Positions 33,101 through 47,459 of a DNA stretch of 64,000 nucleotides are shown in pieces. This DNA comes from Dipylidium caninum (lineage: Eukaryota; Platyhelminthes; Cestoda; Cyclophyllidea; Dipylidiidae). The DNA lies in the NCBI GenBank assembly GCA_017562135.1, contig QEYB01001046.1, positions 186,001 to 250,000 on the forward strand. Direction: 5' to 3'. The notes beneath the pieces are model-generated. The model was not told the DNA's origin and did no database searches. It worked only from the letters and a program-made list of their open reading frames with translations. How positions within the stretch are numbered: position 1 is the first letter of the stretch; every line of letters begins with the position of its first letter. A program made the position numbers and the translations under genes.

Positions 33101-36100
33101 CTGTCTCGTATCTTGTTTATTTCCCTCATTTTCCAAAATGAGGGCTTTTACCAGCTATCAGAACACTTAACTTTGTCCGTTCGGTGTGGTCAGACTTGCC
33201 TTGTCCTGACGCTTCAAAACCCACGCGGTTAACGTCTCGGATAAATTAAGAATCCAATGAGGAAGAAGAGGAGAATAACCACATATCGAGGTGATTTTAA
33301 TCCTAGAATTTTTAATCCCTAAAACCTAATGTAGAACCAATCAGGCGCGCCTTGAGGGACTCGGCATTCGTGGCAGAGGACTTCGCATCCGCATGGGGTA
33401 ACGCTCCACAACTGGCTGGGAGAACGGCACACCGGAGTAGAGCTGGGGACTGAGGGTACCTCTAGACAAAAACCCATGCGCAAATGAGACTTCATCGTGA
33501 ATGAAAATCAGTTGAAGTGTTTGGAAAAGACGAGAACATGTGGACAGACAACATTTGGGTGGATAAGAGCGACATCCTCGCCTTGTCGTTTAATTTTCCG
33601 CTCGAGAAGTTGCCACATATCAAGCAGCGAGTCCACGAGCGCGACTGAGGCGATGGAGAATGTGTTGGCTGTGGGCGGAAAAAAGAGATATTTGCCATCT
33701 CTCTTGCCTGTAAGGTGGGCAAAGGAGGGGGGTAAAACAATTGGGATAATCCTATCGACATGCAAACTTGTCTTCAGGCATGGACTTTGTACAAAAGGTG
33801 CGTTTGTGCCCTGCCGATGCGTGTTGGAGGCATTTTTCTGGTGCTTCAGTGCAGTTTAGACAAACAGAAATGGACGGACGTGTGTGGGAGTCTCCTTTTC
33901 AGACAGGATGCAACTGTTTACTCTGGTGCTTTCCAACTAAACACTCCATAGCGTTCGCGTGTCTAGTGCTCCTTGGAAATGTATTTTCTGGCGTGAGATT
34001 CGGGGAAGATTTATAAAAATTGTCTCTTTCCTCTTTCACCGTTTTGAACTTATCAATTGAGTAACAGAGAATTCTAATTACCTTGCACACGATAGGAGCT
34101 AATAATGTGTTGGCCGATACGAGAAAGGCCTCAGAATTTTTGACAGAGATGATGGGGAAACAACTTTCGCGGGCTCTCATCCAATAAATAGGGCATTTGA
34201 GGCGACGTCTTGGTGTTCAAAAAATTGAGACCAAATGCTCCTTCCTTTCCTCCTTCCCGCCTTCCTGTATAAAATCTTTTACCGAGAGGAGAATGTTTGC
34301 AGGAAGCATGTTATATTGACTTTTTCTTACTTATACTATTTAGATTAATTGATTTGTGACGAGAAAACGAAACGCTTACACAATACCTCACTCGAATTAA
34401 TTTTTAAATAACTCTACTTAAATACATGAGTAGACTGTTAGTTTTAAATTTGTATATAGCGGATTATTCCTAATTCGTTACAATTAACAGAATCATTCCA
34501 CTATATGCAGAATGTTTTCTTTTAATTCAGTCCCAATTTAATTCCACTGGCAAAAACATCAAGCGTACCTGAGGGAAAGCCTCGTTATCACATTCCACAA
34601 CTCCCTCCAAATTCTTCATGGTTCTTTCATCTGGGATTGTTTTCGCCGCAAGAGCCTAACTCGCCTACTAACACAATTAGCCGCTCTATCTTCTTGTGCT
34701 ATTAATGGTGGCTTTGCCGTGTCTGATATTGTTGTTAACATGCTTGTTTATGCGTCTAGACGGACGATTAATGTCAACTGGCGATGTAAATACTGTTGAC
34801 GGTAACTGATTTGTCTGAGCCCGTGGCCTTGTGCCGCATTTACATAGTACCGTGTCTGTTTTTTTTTTAAAAAAAAAGACTTTACGCAATCGGACTAACC
34901 ACACAATCTGTAAGACTAGTGCAGATGGTTTCGTTAGCAGCTAAGTGATTGTATGCACTCGAATGAACATCGAAGAGTGAAGGAAAGTCATGGTTGACTA
35001 TCTCATAATTTTACCCTGCTGCATCGAAGCAATTGAGCAGTCTGCTATTTTACACTAAATCTTCCACGAAAAACGTTCCTTGTGATGAAGATGCTTTGAC
35101 AGACATTGACACTATAATAAATCAATGCGTTAAACCAGTTCCTTCTCTAGCAATTATTTTCAGACTTCTACGGTTGCTCGACCTTTCGCCTCCATTTTAT
35201 TCTTTACCACATCAAGTACAATATGTTAAGATATCTTTGAGATGGAATAATTTCTCAGAAAGTAAAAGTTATCTGATGTCAAAAAGGCAAGGCAGTTACC
35301 ACAATTACATCACCTTATCATACCATGAGCTAAGTTGGGTCTATCACTACACCTTGCCATTTCGTGAGGGGGACGAAGTATTGGTGTGGAGACTACCCCG
35401 GTAATTTGAGTTGACTTAATAGAACAAGTTGGGATTCCCATGCTCTCCATCTAAATATTATGTAGAAATCACGATATTGTGATTTCGTTTAATCTTTCTC
35501 GTGTTCAACTTCCCATTTTTCCTTGTCAAAGGAATGCACGATCCAGTGGTGCACACGACAGCAAAGAACCTGTATTTTAATAATGTGAGCAGAAGAGCGT
35601 TGTTATTCTCGTGCTGTAGAAAATCACCTACTTAATTGGTAATAAGTAAAACGGATTTGAGCAGTCGATGCGCCTTGAGATGTTGGAGTGGGTTATCGTG
35701 TTTTGTGGCTAAGAGGCTATTTGACTGCGTGACTCAAAAGAAATAGATAATCAGTCAACTGGAGGAAATGAATATGGCATAATCCTCTGCTATGAGAAAA
35801 GGGAGAATTCGAGTGGTATTGCCGATGGAAGAACAAGAAGCAATTACACAACATTAACCCCTTCGTCAACCAAACATCGTGTTTAAAGTTTGTTGCAATC
35901 CTCTTTTTGATTTTGCTGTCAATGCCATTCTCTTACTACATTCACTTATACACGAAAATGTTCAAACAATGTTTTTTTCCAGTAGGACGAAGTTAAAAGC
36001 ACTTATCGCCACACATCTAATGACGCATTTTAAGGTATTTCACACCGGTCCTGTGCCTCTTATACAATACCTGTGTTGAATTCTATCCGCCTTTAAATCC

Positions 36101-37800
36101 TCCCTAATTGCTGCAGAGTAGGGGAACAAGGCCACGCCATCGCTTATGTTCCTACTCTAAGCCGATTAGCTGATCCCAACCTTCAATGTCTTGTTACTGA
36201 TATACTTTAAGTAGCTATATAAATTAGGTTCAAGTCGCGGTGAGTGGGCGAAGTTAAGACAACTGTTATTAATGTTTATACGCATTAACGTTCTGCGTGG
36301 GTGGTAAAAAGGGGTTCCATTCCCCTCACGAATGCATGTGATTTGGTTACTAAGAAACGCTAAGATATACCAACTCCACAATGACGTGACACTAGTACGC
36401 ATTCCCTCCTTTTGGGGTCACTTACTAATTTCACGCTTCTCAGGTACCGCAAATTACACATTATTCACCTACTTTAATTATTATGAGCGATAAATCGCTA
36501 TTTTATCCCCTGTAGCTGCCTCACTATGTATCCCAAGACCACTGGACTCACACCAACCGTCTTCTGTTATTCGATTGTGTTTCCCTTTAGGTGAATAATA
36601 TGAGCCTATAACTTATTTTCCTGTTTCTACTTGATTCATTCATAGGTTGTGTTTCCTCACGTATTCACCTTACTCCTACCTCCATTCCTGCGCTCTTAAT
36701 CAAGGCGATTCGATGTGTTGTAAGCTAACTCCCATTTGTAGAGTTCAATGACAGAGCGAGCTCCTCTGTCGTGTGGGTTAGCGGAAACCGGACTGCACAA
36801 AGCATGCATGTCCTCACACGACGACAGAGTACCCATTCAGTAGGGGGGGGGGGGGGAGGCCGGGGACCGTCATAAAGGCTCGGTCTGAGTAAGAGGTTCC
36901 CTGTTCTCATTAGGACATGCCGAGTAGCGCATTCTGTGGAGTTCAGACTTCAAGGCGGTTAAATAAAACTGTCAGGTGGAAGGGGAGATATGCGTCCACC
37001 CTGGGATCGAAGGCGCCCTCTTCCTCGTAAGAGTGAGGGAGAAGACTTTGTCTTAACTATTCACCTCCGAAACGGCGCTCCTCTCAACAGAGACGAAAGA
37101 TAATTCTACGAAACTATAGTACGGCGTGGCAGTTTTTTTGGAATGGACGTGAGTGTTGACGTAAATATTCACCCTTGAGAGCAGGCGGGGTTGTATTTTA
37201 AACGCCCAGAATGAAATGACTAATTGCATAGAAATGGCCATATTTAGAACCGAAAGGTGATGATTACTCGCCTACTTCCGGAAAGTCGAAAATATTTTAC
37301 TAAATTTATGCGGGGTACCGTAGCCGCGGGGGCCTCAGTGCCCTATTCGCAGAAGCTGCCTTCCTCTTTGTGTATCGTCAGACACTCCGAGCGAGGGATG
37401 ATCCTCAGTACGTAAACAAACCTGCTTAATGGTTCTTGGTGAACAGACTTTCATGAGTGTGTGTTATTCTTCCTACTTTCATGACTTAGCATAAAATTTT
37501 ATTGTTATAAGTTTGAGCGCGTAAGATTCCCTGTGTTCAGGTGATTTTACTTTGACGATAGACGCGAGGTGACCAGCGAGTATTCGTTTTCCGACCTCAC
37601 AAATTTCAAGTAATTGACGTTTATAGAACGAAAGCGAGGACAGAGGTGGGGACTCGCTACGATTGAAACTCTTTTTCCCCTCCAAAAATAAAGCATCTGC
37701 AGCCCGGGAGAAGCATTTAACCGAGGGGGCAATGCGACTTACACTCCAATTGCCATCGAGTCGTTTGCTTTTGTCCCTAGTTACGGAAGAACGGACTTCA
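33100..37800. other. AT-rich intergenic block
   Basis: No gene recognised in 4.7 kb. It has a T10A9 palindromic tract at 34859-34877 and a G run at about 36843-36856. Nothing else stands out. Confidence 0.6.
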
Positions 37801-40800
37801 GAGGGCCAAATAATCCGGGAGTGAGTGGAGAAAATCGGCTTCCTGCTCCAACTGTCGTGTCTGCTTACAACGGTAGTAAAGCCGGTGGCTTGCGGACGTC
37901 AACTGAACCACCTCGTGGTCCTGTTGGACACCTGCGTTCTCCGAGAGACTCTTCCTATGTCGGTTTACCTTCCACACTTCCGAACTTGAAAATTCCACGT
38001 CGTTCTATGCTCGCCTCTTTGCCTGACTTTCCTCCGGGGAAGTTCCGTTCCCATGGAGACATTCACTCTGTCGTCGCGGCGGGAAAAGCTCTTCTCGCCC
38101 CACCTCTCAACAGTCCGCTTAGTGGATGCTGTGGCCACGGAGACGCCCTCCCAGTGGAAGAGTGTGAATTACCCAGGGGGGCTTCGTCCTTCCTCTGTGA
38201 GTCGCGACAAGGCAGCCACCCGATGCGGCCTCGTCCTTAGGGTCCGGTGCTGCCGATTGGGCGTTTGGAACCATAAGTTGGCATGGTAATCGCGAAGATA
38301 GCGGACTTCATGTGCTTCCGGCACAAATTGCCGCGTTGTAGAACTACAGGTGCAGGAAGACGGCGCCAGTTAACAAGGAAGCGAGGGACCAGTTTCCACT
38401 CCGTCCTCCATGGACACGTCTTTCGTGTAATGCCACTTCCAGAGGCACGAACGCGTGATTTTGCGTGGGAGATGCCTGAAATGCCTCGAGGTTGCCTAAC
38501 TCCTCCTCCAACCTTGAAGGCGTAACGCTGCGCATTTAAATTCAATGGGATTTTGACAGAGAAAGCATTTTTTCCGCCCTTCTCTCGGACAAAATTGACT
38601 TCTCAAGTGATGCCCGTAGCGCCACTGCCACCCCTCTTGCACATTGGAACTCTGTGATTTACCTCTGACGGCAGCCAGGTGATCTCCTCGTCGTGGACAT
38701 GACCGTGTGAGGGATGAATTGCGTCAGCGGTTGTTCAACTGGGTGTGCGTGCATCCGGACGAGGCGGGCGAGAGTGTGACGCTGAAGGTGGTTTGGCCGC
38801 CTCAAACCCGCCCCTCCCCATCGCCGCGCCCGTCCGCCGCCTCCAGTCGCGCCGGGCGGAAGCCCACAGTCAGGTGGACAGGGGGGAATGTCCCCATGGT
38901 CGACGTGCAGTTTGGTCGCAAAGCCGACCAGCCCGTGTGCACCAGCAGGCGGACGTACATTGCGCCAACTCAACTGCGTGCAGTGCTTTGTTGTCTCACC
39001 CGACAATGGCTTAGGTCGCTCCTTCCGGTTCCGCTGTGTGTGTGTGTGTGTGTACAGGGTGCAGGGCGCACGGCGGCCGCCTCCGCCTTCCCGCTACTTT
39101 CTGCATCACTGCACTCGACAGTCGGGTAGAAAAAAGCCACCTCTGGCGCCAACACCTTTCAACGACCTGCGGTATCGCGGGCAGATGGAATTAGGCAGAG
39201 ATCATCCCCCGGTGCAGCCGGTGCCCCACAGCGCCTTGGCAGTCGCGTGCCGCTCGCCGCTGTCACTTTGTCGAAGTCCCGTTGTGGATCTCCTCCGAGT
39301 CGATGACGCCTTTCTCTTTATCACTCCGAACTCCCTCCGTAGCTGCGGGTGTTGGCATCCCAACCAGTCGAGGTTAGGGGAGCTGAAGGGGGCGGCGGGT
39401 GCAACCGTCTGCCCTTCCCTCCCCCTTCCCCCTCCAAACGTGTCGTATTCCTTCGAGCGACCAGTCGAGTGGTGACATTTGTACTTTCCAATTCACCATG
39501 CGTCCTTGTTTGCATGCGAGACGGTGAGTCGCCTAATTTATGAGCCTCGGTGGGGCGGCACACCTCTCGTCACAGTCACCGGCGTCGACATGTTGCTTTG
39601 GGGCAGAAGGCCCTCGCGTTTTCCGGGCCTCGGGGTAAAGTTATTCAGGTCCTCCGAGTTGACTACACCCACCCAGTATCCGATTCAACTTAAAATACAA
39701 CGAAAACTAACTTCATCAGCCTGTTGAGGATGCAGAATAGTGTGAAAATTCCTCGTCCACGACGCCGAGGGTAAGTGTCGATGTGGACGTCGCCACGAGC
39801 GCTGTGTTAATCGCTCGGCCTTTCAGCCTAGAAGGCGACGAGGGGAGACAATAACAGGTCAAAGTAGACTGTCTTTCTGGCCAAGTCGACATTCATGAGT
39901 GAAGTGATGGTAACCCAAGAGGCAACTCCGACGGACGTTTTTCGCCACATCGGTGTTGTAGAAATTTAACCGAAATTAACAGCCTTCGCTTGCGACGAGA
40001 TTTCGGCAGTCGGGGAGACTGCCAGGAGGGTGAGGAGGCAAAAGTCCGCCTATTTTCCCTCTTTTCTGCTCAACGGTAGCAAATTACGAGAGAGAAGTTC
40101 AGAGGAGCTCAGCACACGTCGTTTGGAGGAGCTCCAAGCGCTCCCAGTGCGGCGCGAAGAGGACTCATTTGGCAATTCTCCGGAGATTCCCATCACGATG
40201 GCAATTTAAAGTTTACTCCTTTCCGCGGGCCAAGATCAGGAGCCGGTCCCTCCTTCACTCTCCTCCGATACTGTGGGATCTTGCCGACTCCAACGGAGGA
40301 TCCCAGTCAGTGAGAGAAGAGTAATTCCTCCATCCGGTGGTTGATATCCCCGTCGGTTGCGGACATACTTTGCTTGACGGTATTACTTTTTAGCTTTAGA
40401 AATGGGGTCTGAGATCACTCACAACCTCCCGCCACGTCCTTCATTTATTCATGGACGGGGCGGAGGACGGGGGACAGCAGACTGGGGGAGAGTGGCATGA
40501 CACGCCAAGGCGCCCAGCGATCATACAGTCGCGACACAAGAGAGAGGCTTGGCAGCCACCGGATGTGCATTCAATCAAGACGCTGACATTCGGTTGAGGG
40601 TGGAGTGGCTCCCGGAGAATGCCTAATCTCTCCATGACGTCTGCGCGATGGAAGAAGCCGACGGCGTCGAGCGCACGCCTTCTCTAGTGCCCTTACATGG
40701 TGGAATTTCCACTCTGCCACTCTTCACGAGAGCCATTTCTACGAAGGCAACAAAACGACCCGATGGTAAGAAATGGCTTCAGCGCCGACGCACTGCGCAG

Positions 40801-43800
40801 TGCCACTCAACGCCCACGTACTGGCTTTCTCCGATGAAAATACCGGTGAGTTAAATGTTTACTGTTAACTTACCAACACACACACACACACACACAAAAG
40901 CCTTCTCACGCCTTGTGCCACTAAATTGCGTCCTGACGTGGGCGGAGGACTTCACTGAGGCAACTCGACGCCCTCGCACGCGTCCCGTGGCAGTGGAGGC
41001 GGTGGACCACGACTTGGATGATGCGCACCGCGTGTGCTCGGTTACTCCAGTGGGGCAACCTTTGCACCGCAACCGTGTGAAAGCCTCCTTGTGCAATCCA
41101 CTTCACCCAGCTTTTTCCCTCAACACGCGCCGGCGTTGAGGCCTCCCAGAGCGGTCTGCTAAAGTTCAGTTTATGCCTTCCACGGGGGTGGCGCGGGGCT
41201 TGAAGGGGTGACAAACAAAGCCCTCCGGCGGCCTTTGCTGCTGGTGAAAATTCTAGGCCAAATGAATTTGCTGCTACGCAGTTAGCCGTGAATGGTCTGG
41301 CGCTGTTGTCGTTGGCACAGGAGAGCAGAACACCGGACTGTCGGTGGCAATGAAGTGAACAGCCACCTCGTCGACAGGCCCTCAAATCTAAAATCTACCT
41401 CCTCCTCCGCCTTCCAACCCTCCTCACAAACACCTGTTTCGTCTCCGTAAATCACTCTTCCCCTCGACTAAAGTGACCATTGTGCACATTTCAGGGGTGC
41501 CCACGTTTGACAGCTGACCTTGTCACCGCATTCTCCGGCTCCGAGGGAGGCGAGTCTTTCGTGGTTGAGGGGATTACGTCCAGTGTGGGGTCCAAAATCC
41601 ACCTCCCCTGTCCGAAATGCCTCCTGAGTAAACAACCTCGGATTGCGGGCAAACCGAAGTGCAAGCAAAAGTGGAAACACGTTTTATTTTTTCACTTGGG
41701 TCGTATTTTAGGAGAGTGAATGACTGAGCGTGGACACACTTTCCAAAGTCTCTTTTAACGCACCGACATTCGAAGGGGATCGAGAAGGACCATGAGTTTG
41801 AAATGAGCACGAGGATTTGGCATTCCTCCCTCGAACAGCGTTTACAAACGGCACCAGTTTCGACTTTCCCCCTGCACCAGAAGGCGTCTGTGCGCGGTGG
41901 GGCGTTGAACCTCCTCCACCAGCTTCAAGACGCAGAGTGTCTGCGGATTTGGAGGCTACGAAGGCCCGCGGAGGGACTGGTGCTCCGGAAAAGGCTTTAG
42001 AACGCCTAAAACACGGTAAACACCTCCGAATTAACTGCAAGAATTAAAATGTGTTTCCTTTCCTGCCCTTCGTCTCATCAAATACTCGGCTCGGTCTAGG
42101 AGATTTCGAAATTCTGTTCTCGTTAAAGGCAAAAGGAGGAATAGTGTCCGAACCTGGCTAAATTCAACTTGATGTCAACTTCACTAAATGCATTTGAAAA
42201 CCTTATTCAGGAGAGCGGACGCTTTAGTCCGAATGTGGAAGGCAAAATTTCCCATTCGCTTCGCCTCGGCGGTTTATTATCGTCCCCGCGAAGTATCAAG
42301 AGATGCCGGGGGGGAGTTAAAATGCCGCCACTTTGCCACACAACACGCCAGAAGTTTCCCTCCTTCCACGAAATGACGCTTCATTGGGACTTTTTCCTCT
42401 ACAGGGCAACACGGAGACTGGTGGTTTCGGCAAGCATCCTCGCCGCAAACTCAGTTACTCGAACCAAACGCCTTCCTCGGCACTCCGTATTCGTGGCAAC
42501 CGCCTCTGACGGCTGGGAGTTTTTCTTCCCTTCGACGGCAACATGGAAGGCGATTCGACAAATCGCATCAACACGAAACGCCCCTATTCCAGTCCACTTA
42601 GCGAGGAGCGCCTCGGGAATCATCATCTTGTCGCCATCTCGTGAACCCGTTTAGTTTGATGAGATTGTGAAACGCCATCCCAGTTTCTTTATAGAATTTA
42701 CATCTTGAGGATGAACCTCGGCCACAGTTCATCGCCATTTCTCTCGCCCCCTGAGTGCCTCACACCAGTTTCTTTTTCTTCTTTTGTGGAGATCAGCTCC
42801 TTAAATCGGTTTAATGCCCCTTGAAAGTCCAAGGCAACCGGGATTCCCCGTTCAGCGTATGAACTCGACCGACTGGGAGTGTTGAGCCAGTAAAACAACT
42901 CAACTTTGTCGTGATCGTCTGAATGTTGGAGAGCTTAAAGAGCCTTGTCATCCGGTGCCGTGATTGTGGCTGGTTGAAAACGTCTCCTTGCATGTAGAAA
43001 GTGTGAAAAGAAAGAGTTTTTCTATTCTGATATTTTGAGCTCAGACTGCACAAGTCCAGTATTATTTGAGAAAATCGGTGAATTAGGAATGGAACAGCTT
43101 AAAAATGAACTCAAAATTTCTAAATTCAGTCAAATGAGGTGTTGATCTCGCCGTTAACAATGAAGTTCAAGCGAACATTAACACAGCTCCAAATTCCTGC
43201 GATGTCAGTGTGCCAAGCTGATGGACCGGTCGAGGTCAAAGTTCAAGGTGCGGTCGTTCCGCTTTGACCTCCTGTTTACACGCTGTCACACAGCCACACC
43301 TGCATTTCTCTTGCTTTTTTTAAACCATTACAAGGACAATCACGTGAAAAGATCTCATTTCACAAATTGCATGTGGATATTTCGAAGGAGAGAAAATATG
43401 GGCTCGCGGAGAAGGCGATTAGAGTGCACCGGCGGTAGAGTAAAATCGGACTGAAGCCTCGGCGTCTTCGATAGGTGACCCCGTGAACGCGTGGTTCGAA
43501 GTGGCAGCTAAGGCCCTCCTCCTCCACTTCTTCTTCTTTTTCTTCTACTTACTCTTTCTTGTGTTCCTCTTCCTCCTCCTCCGCCTGCTCCCCTGCTCCT
43601 CCTCTTTGGCGTCGTCGTTCTCCTCGTCCTGCTGGAAGGGGCCCTGAGTACTGTCCTGAGTCGAATTTTCTCAAGTCAACGATCCCACGACGCAGATTGT
43701 TCTGTCTCTCTTCCCCTCTCTCTCTTCCCCTCCCCCTGCGTATTCCACGACGAAGGAGGAGGAGAAGGAGGAGGACTCGTGCGTGTGCTGCGATGTGATA

Positions 43801-45000
43801 GATCGTCCTCACCCCACCACTGGACGGTTTAGCGGGTGGCCTTATTTTTCGCACCCAGATACAACCTCAGGAGGAATAAGTGTTGAAACGGATTAAACGT
43901 TTAGCGAAGTTATGACTTCTATTGACTTCATTTGCGCCATTTAACCTATCTAGTTTAAATGTCGTTCTTTAGACCCGAGGTTACCGCCTACTATTGTGCA
44001 TATTTCGAAACCAGTTTTTTTTTTCATTTCTGCTCATCAGTAAAGTGGTGAAATCCCTTCTCCGGCTGGGGAAAGAACTCAACCCACGCCGCACTTGTCA
44101 CTTGTCTAAGCCTACCCATCCGGAGGGTAGAAAGAATGACATTTAGAGCTCAGTAGGCGGTGGAAGAGCGGGCAACGAGGCTATGGATAGTCCCAATGTC
44201 GGTAGATCAGACTCACGCCTCTCCTTCGTCTTAATCAGTTTTGCCCGCCTTAAGGCAACTGTTGGACATTTCGCCCCTCCAGAAGTGGACACCACCTTCC
44301 TCCGTCACGGAGATGCTCTGCGAGTACTGTGGACCCAAGCCACAAAACAAATATCAGTTGTAAAGCTTGACGAGGTCCGGTTTAAAGCATCGAAGACCAA
44401 CCACAACGCCAGAGCTACGGTGGTGGACTACCAACTGTCCTCTCGGCAAGCTGCGAGGCAGTAGAAACGCCTCAGACTTTGAGAACGACTGGGATGAGAC
44501 GAGAAAATCACCGCACACGTCACATTCACCAACAACACTTCTACATTCTCTGATGACGCCACACGGTTGAGATGTGCTCCAACTATCCCCGTCGGTGGAT
44601 GTGTCTACGGGGACAACCAGCGATGGGGTTTGGCGTTGTTTGGATTGGCAGCTGGGGCTGGCCAATAGGCAGCCAGTAAATGTGGACGTGGAACAAGCAC
44701 ATGGACTCGGCCATGCCTGAAAATACTGCAAAGTGGACACCATTAAATTCCCATTACTAGAATGAAAGGGCAGTTCAGAGGAGCATCAGTAAGCACAGTT
44801 AACAGGAAGTGGAGGCGGAGGAATCGCACTGACCACACTGTCCCCGTGCTTCCAGGAAATGCTCTGTTGGGGTTGCCTTCCAGCATGCGTACTTAGATGT
44901 CCCTTCGACCCGGTTACGTACACTTCACCAACCTGCCACTTTTAGCCCTGGCAGTCGTGTCTTGCCAAGAAACCCAACTCATTTTACATCGACTATTTCA
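37800..45000. other. GC-rich to mixed intergenic block before hexokinase 2
   Basis: About 7.2 kb without a gene I can support. There is a CA run at about 40875-40896 and pyrimidine- and purine-rich patches near 43515-43600 and 43755-43775. Several open frames of 100-195 codons overlap one another on both strands and show no conserved motif, so they are treated as compositional. Confidence 0.55.
40875..40896. repeat. CA dinucleotide microsatellite
   Basis: About ten CA units. Confidence 0.9.
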
Positions 45001-45001
45001 A

Positions 45002-45007
45002 TTTATT
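45002..45007 (-). terminator. Candidate polyadenylation signal of hexokinase 2
   Basis: AATAAA on the minus strand, 340 nt beyond the stop codon of hexokinase 2. Confidence 0.4.
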
Positions 45008-45346
45008 TTGCACAGTCACTTTCCAAACAAAATATTCATTTTGGCAGAGCGATAAGTTATCTCATCGGGAGGGGAAGCATGTAGTAAAGAGGGTATCACG
45101 AGGTAACTGGGGAGTAAAGTTAGGCTAAGCAATGTTGACAATGCGTATTCTAAAAGACTAACTAATTTACTATTCCAAAAACATCTCTTCTGGAAGAAGT
45201 GGCAAACGTATCGGACGACTACACAGTTCTCCCATATATATATAAAAGTTGGCGATTGCGGAGGGTGTTGGGGGGGGGGAGAGAAAAAGTTAGTTGAAAT
45301 TGAAGAGTAATGATGATGGTTTGGAGACAGGAGATATGTTTCTTTC

Positions 45347-47406
45347 TTAGGCATCCACTGGTCGGGTGGCGGCGGCAGCAATTGCTGCGGCGCCTTTTCC
45401 GCTGCCGTCCTCGGAGAGCCTCAATCGGAACTGAAAGGGGACGTTTTGGGGGAGGGTTAAGCGGGAAAATCTCAAAAAAAGGGGCGAATTTCCTAGTCTC
45501 TCTACACGTGATCTTTCGCTTCCCACTGGCCAATTGGAAATCTGCTTACGTGGGGCACACGCAGACAGAGGGGACTAAGCGGCGAAATTTGCCTACTGTG
45601 TAAGGGACGATAGTGAATGGCAAAGTAAATGGTTTTTCGCATAAATGGCACCCACCTTTACATCTCGAGGCTTTAATTTATCAATGATGTCGGTCATACG
45701 CTCCCTAAATTTGGGATGGAATTTGTACAGTGATCCGTCAATGCCAACAGTAACTTGGGGACGAGACAACCGATGCATCAATGCAGCAATACCTAAGAGT
45801 AGAGAAAAGAGGCAAAGGTTGACCTGCTAAACACGTTCAATTGTTAGCACAAATGTTGGAATTTGTGACTCTTACCGGCGCCTGCCAGGTACGCAGCTCT
45901 TTTAGAGACCAGTTCACACGTTAAACGGACGACGCGATCATCGATGGGGTCTACTATGGGCAATCTTAAGTCCTCCGTAAGAACAGCATGCGTGCTGTAA
46001 AAAAGGTGGGGTGGATCCCTGCAAGAGGAGGAAAATCAAGCCTATAATTATTTTGAAGTCCATTCACCAGGTAGACTAGTTTGTTCTTTCGTACCGTTCA
46101 GTTTCGGTGATGAGTTTAGTGAGGAAACCGCCTTTATGAAGTAGCTCTTCGGGCATCTCTCCTCGGAAAAGGAGCTGTTTTTTCACGAGTTGCACCAGGA
46201 TAATGCGAACAAGCTCCCCTAAGTACATACCTGAGATCATCTTTTCAAAGCTGCAAAGGAAGGAAAAAAGATATTAGCTCCGACTAAGTTGCACAACATT
46301 GGTCGAAAGTGTGGCAGTATATACATTTGTTTTCCTGGATGAAGGCTATCTTTATCTAATTCAATGTCAAATTCGGTCAAATATGGTTGGAGCTCGTTGT
46401 TTTCACCAAATGCACCCCATTCGAGGTTGATGATAACACTATCCTCCTCACTTGAACGTTGTACTGCACTTTCTTGATCCAATTTTTTCATAAATTCGAC
46501 TGCCTCGATTTTCTCTATGTATGCGGCATTTGTGCCAGTTCCTGTCAAGTAGGAAAATACAGGTTAAGTAATGCTCAAGAGTTTGGCAAAATATGCACAG
46601 GTCTACCTACCGACAATCAGGCCGATCGCGCAGCGAGGATCCTCCAGAGCACACGAGGCCAGTGTCCCCACAGTGTCGTTGACAACTGCAACGCACCGCA
46701 CTTTTAGGCCCTAAAATTTAAAATTTATTCCATTTAAGACTATTTTAATAGACGTAGATGAAAAGTGAATGCATGCTGACTAACGATTGCGTCGGTAGCT
46801 GCTTGAAGTAGTTGTGCTACATCACAACTTAATGCGTCCGTGACATTGAAACCCTTCGTCCAGCGAACAAGTACAGATTTATTAAGAGCGTGTTGCTCGC
46901 AGGGAAACGAAAAAGTAAAACCTAATGGAAGACTTTTGTCTTCGAGGCCATAGCGTTTGAGGAAATGTTGGAGAGTAGAAGCGATATATCCAAAAAGCTA
47001 AACGTTTTTCGGGAAGTTAGACCGGATCGTACCTCTTTACTTGTGCCCAGCATATTTTGATGAGGGATAGCGTATGTTCTTTCATCTATTTTTGGATGTT
47101 GTCCATCACCAGCGAGGGTAACTAGAAGCACACGATAATTGGTCCCACCAAGATCCAGAGCTAAATACTGTCCCTTTTCTAAACATGGTTGGAATTATAT
47201 AAAAAGCTACCTTTTCCATTAGGGAATTTAGTGACGAAAGAGGGAAACATTTTGATGGAAGTCGTTTTTCTAGTTTCCAGTTTGAGCCCTCGTGACATTG
47301 CATCTGTTATTTTGTCCATTATGTTTTTGTAGCTTTCAATGCCCAAATCCAGACATTGCAAGATATTTTGTACTCTTTCATATATGATAGAGTCGGGAAG
47401 ATCCAT
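45347..47406 (-). CDS. Hexokinase, copy 2
   Basis: A second cytosolic hexokinase, paralogous to the one at 13767-15651. Nine exons read on the minus strand: 47406-47211, 47178-47033, 46997-46785, 46710-46611, 46541-46325, 46250-46095, 46018-45876, 45792-45662 and 45430-45347. All are GT-AG and in phase, total 461 residues. Motifs: [74 protein letters not shown] and [10 protein letters not shown]. After WTKGF the usual V-x-G turn reads [11 protein letters not shown], which differs from copy 1 ([11 protein letters not shown]) and from vertebrate enzymes, so sugar specificity or affinity may differ. Exons 2, 3 and 6 match copy 1 in length exactly (146, 213, 156 nt). Two extra introns split the exons that correspond to copy 1 exons 4 and 6. 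Introns 1 and 2 are 32 and 35 nt. Confidence 0.96.
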
Positions 47407-47451
47407 TAGTTCTATCCGGTGAGTCAGATGAGGCCGACGAAGTTAGAACCC

Positions 47452-47459
47452 TTTTTATA
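47452..47459 (-). promoter_or_regulatory. TATA box of hexokinase 2
   Basis: TATAAAAA on the minus strand ends 46 nt before the start codon at 47406, matching the arrangement in hexokinase 1 and implying a very short leader. Confidence 0.65.

Noticed and set aside
34859..34877. T10A9 palindromic tract as a terminator or replication element
   Set aside because: A single AT tract in AT-rich intergenic DNA with no other supporting signal.
38707..39475. Overlapping open frames of 140 and 195 codons
   Set aside because: GC-rich and Pro/Arg/Ser-biased, in different frames of the same strand, without conserved segments.
43480..43505. Possible tRNA B box (GTGGTTCGAAGTGG)
   Set aside because: No matching A box or cloverleaf pairing could be found upstream.
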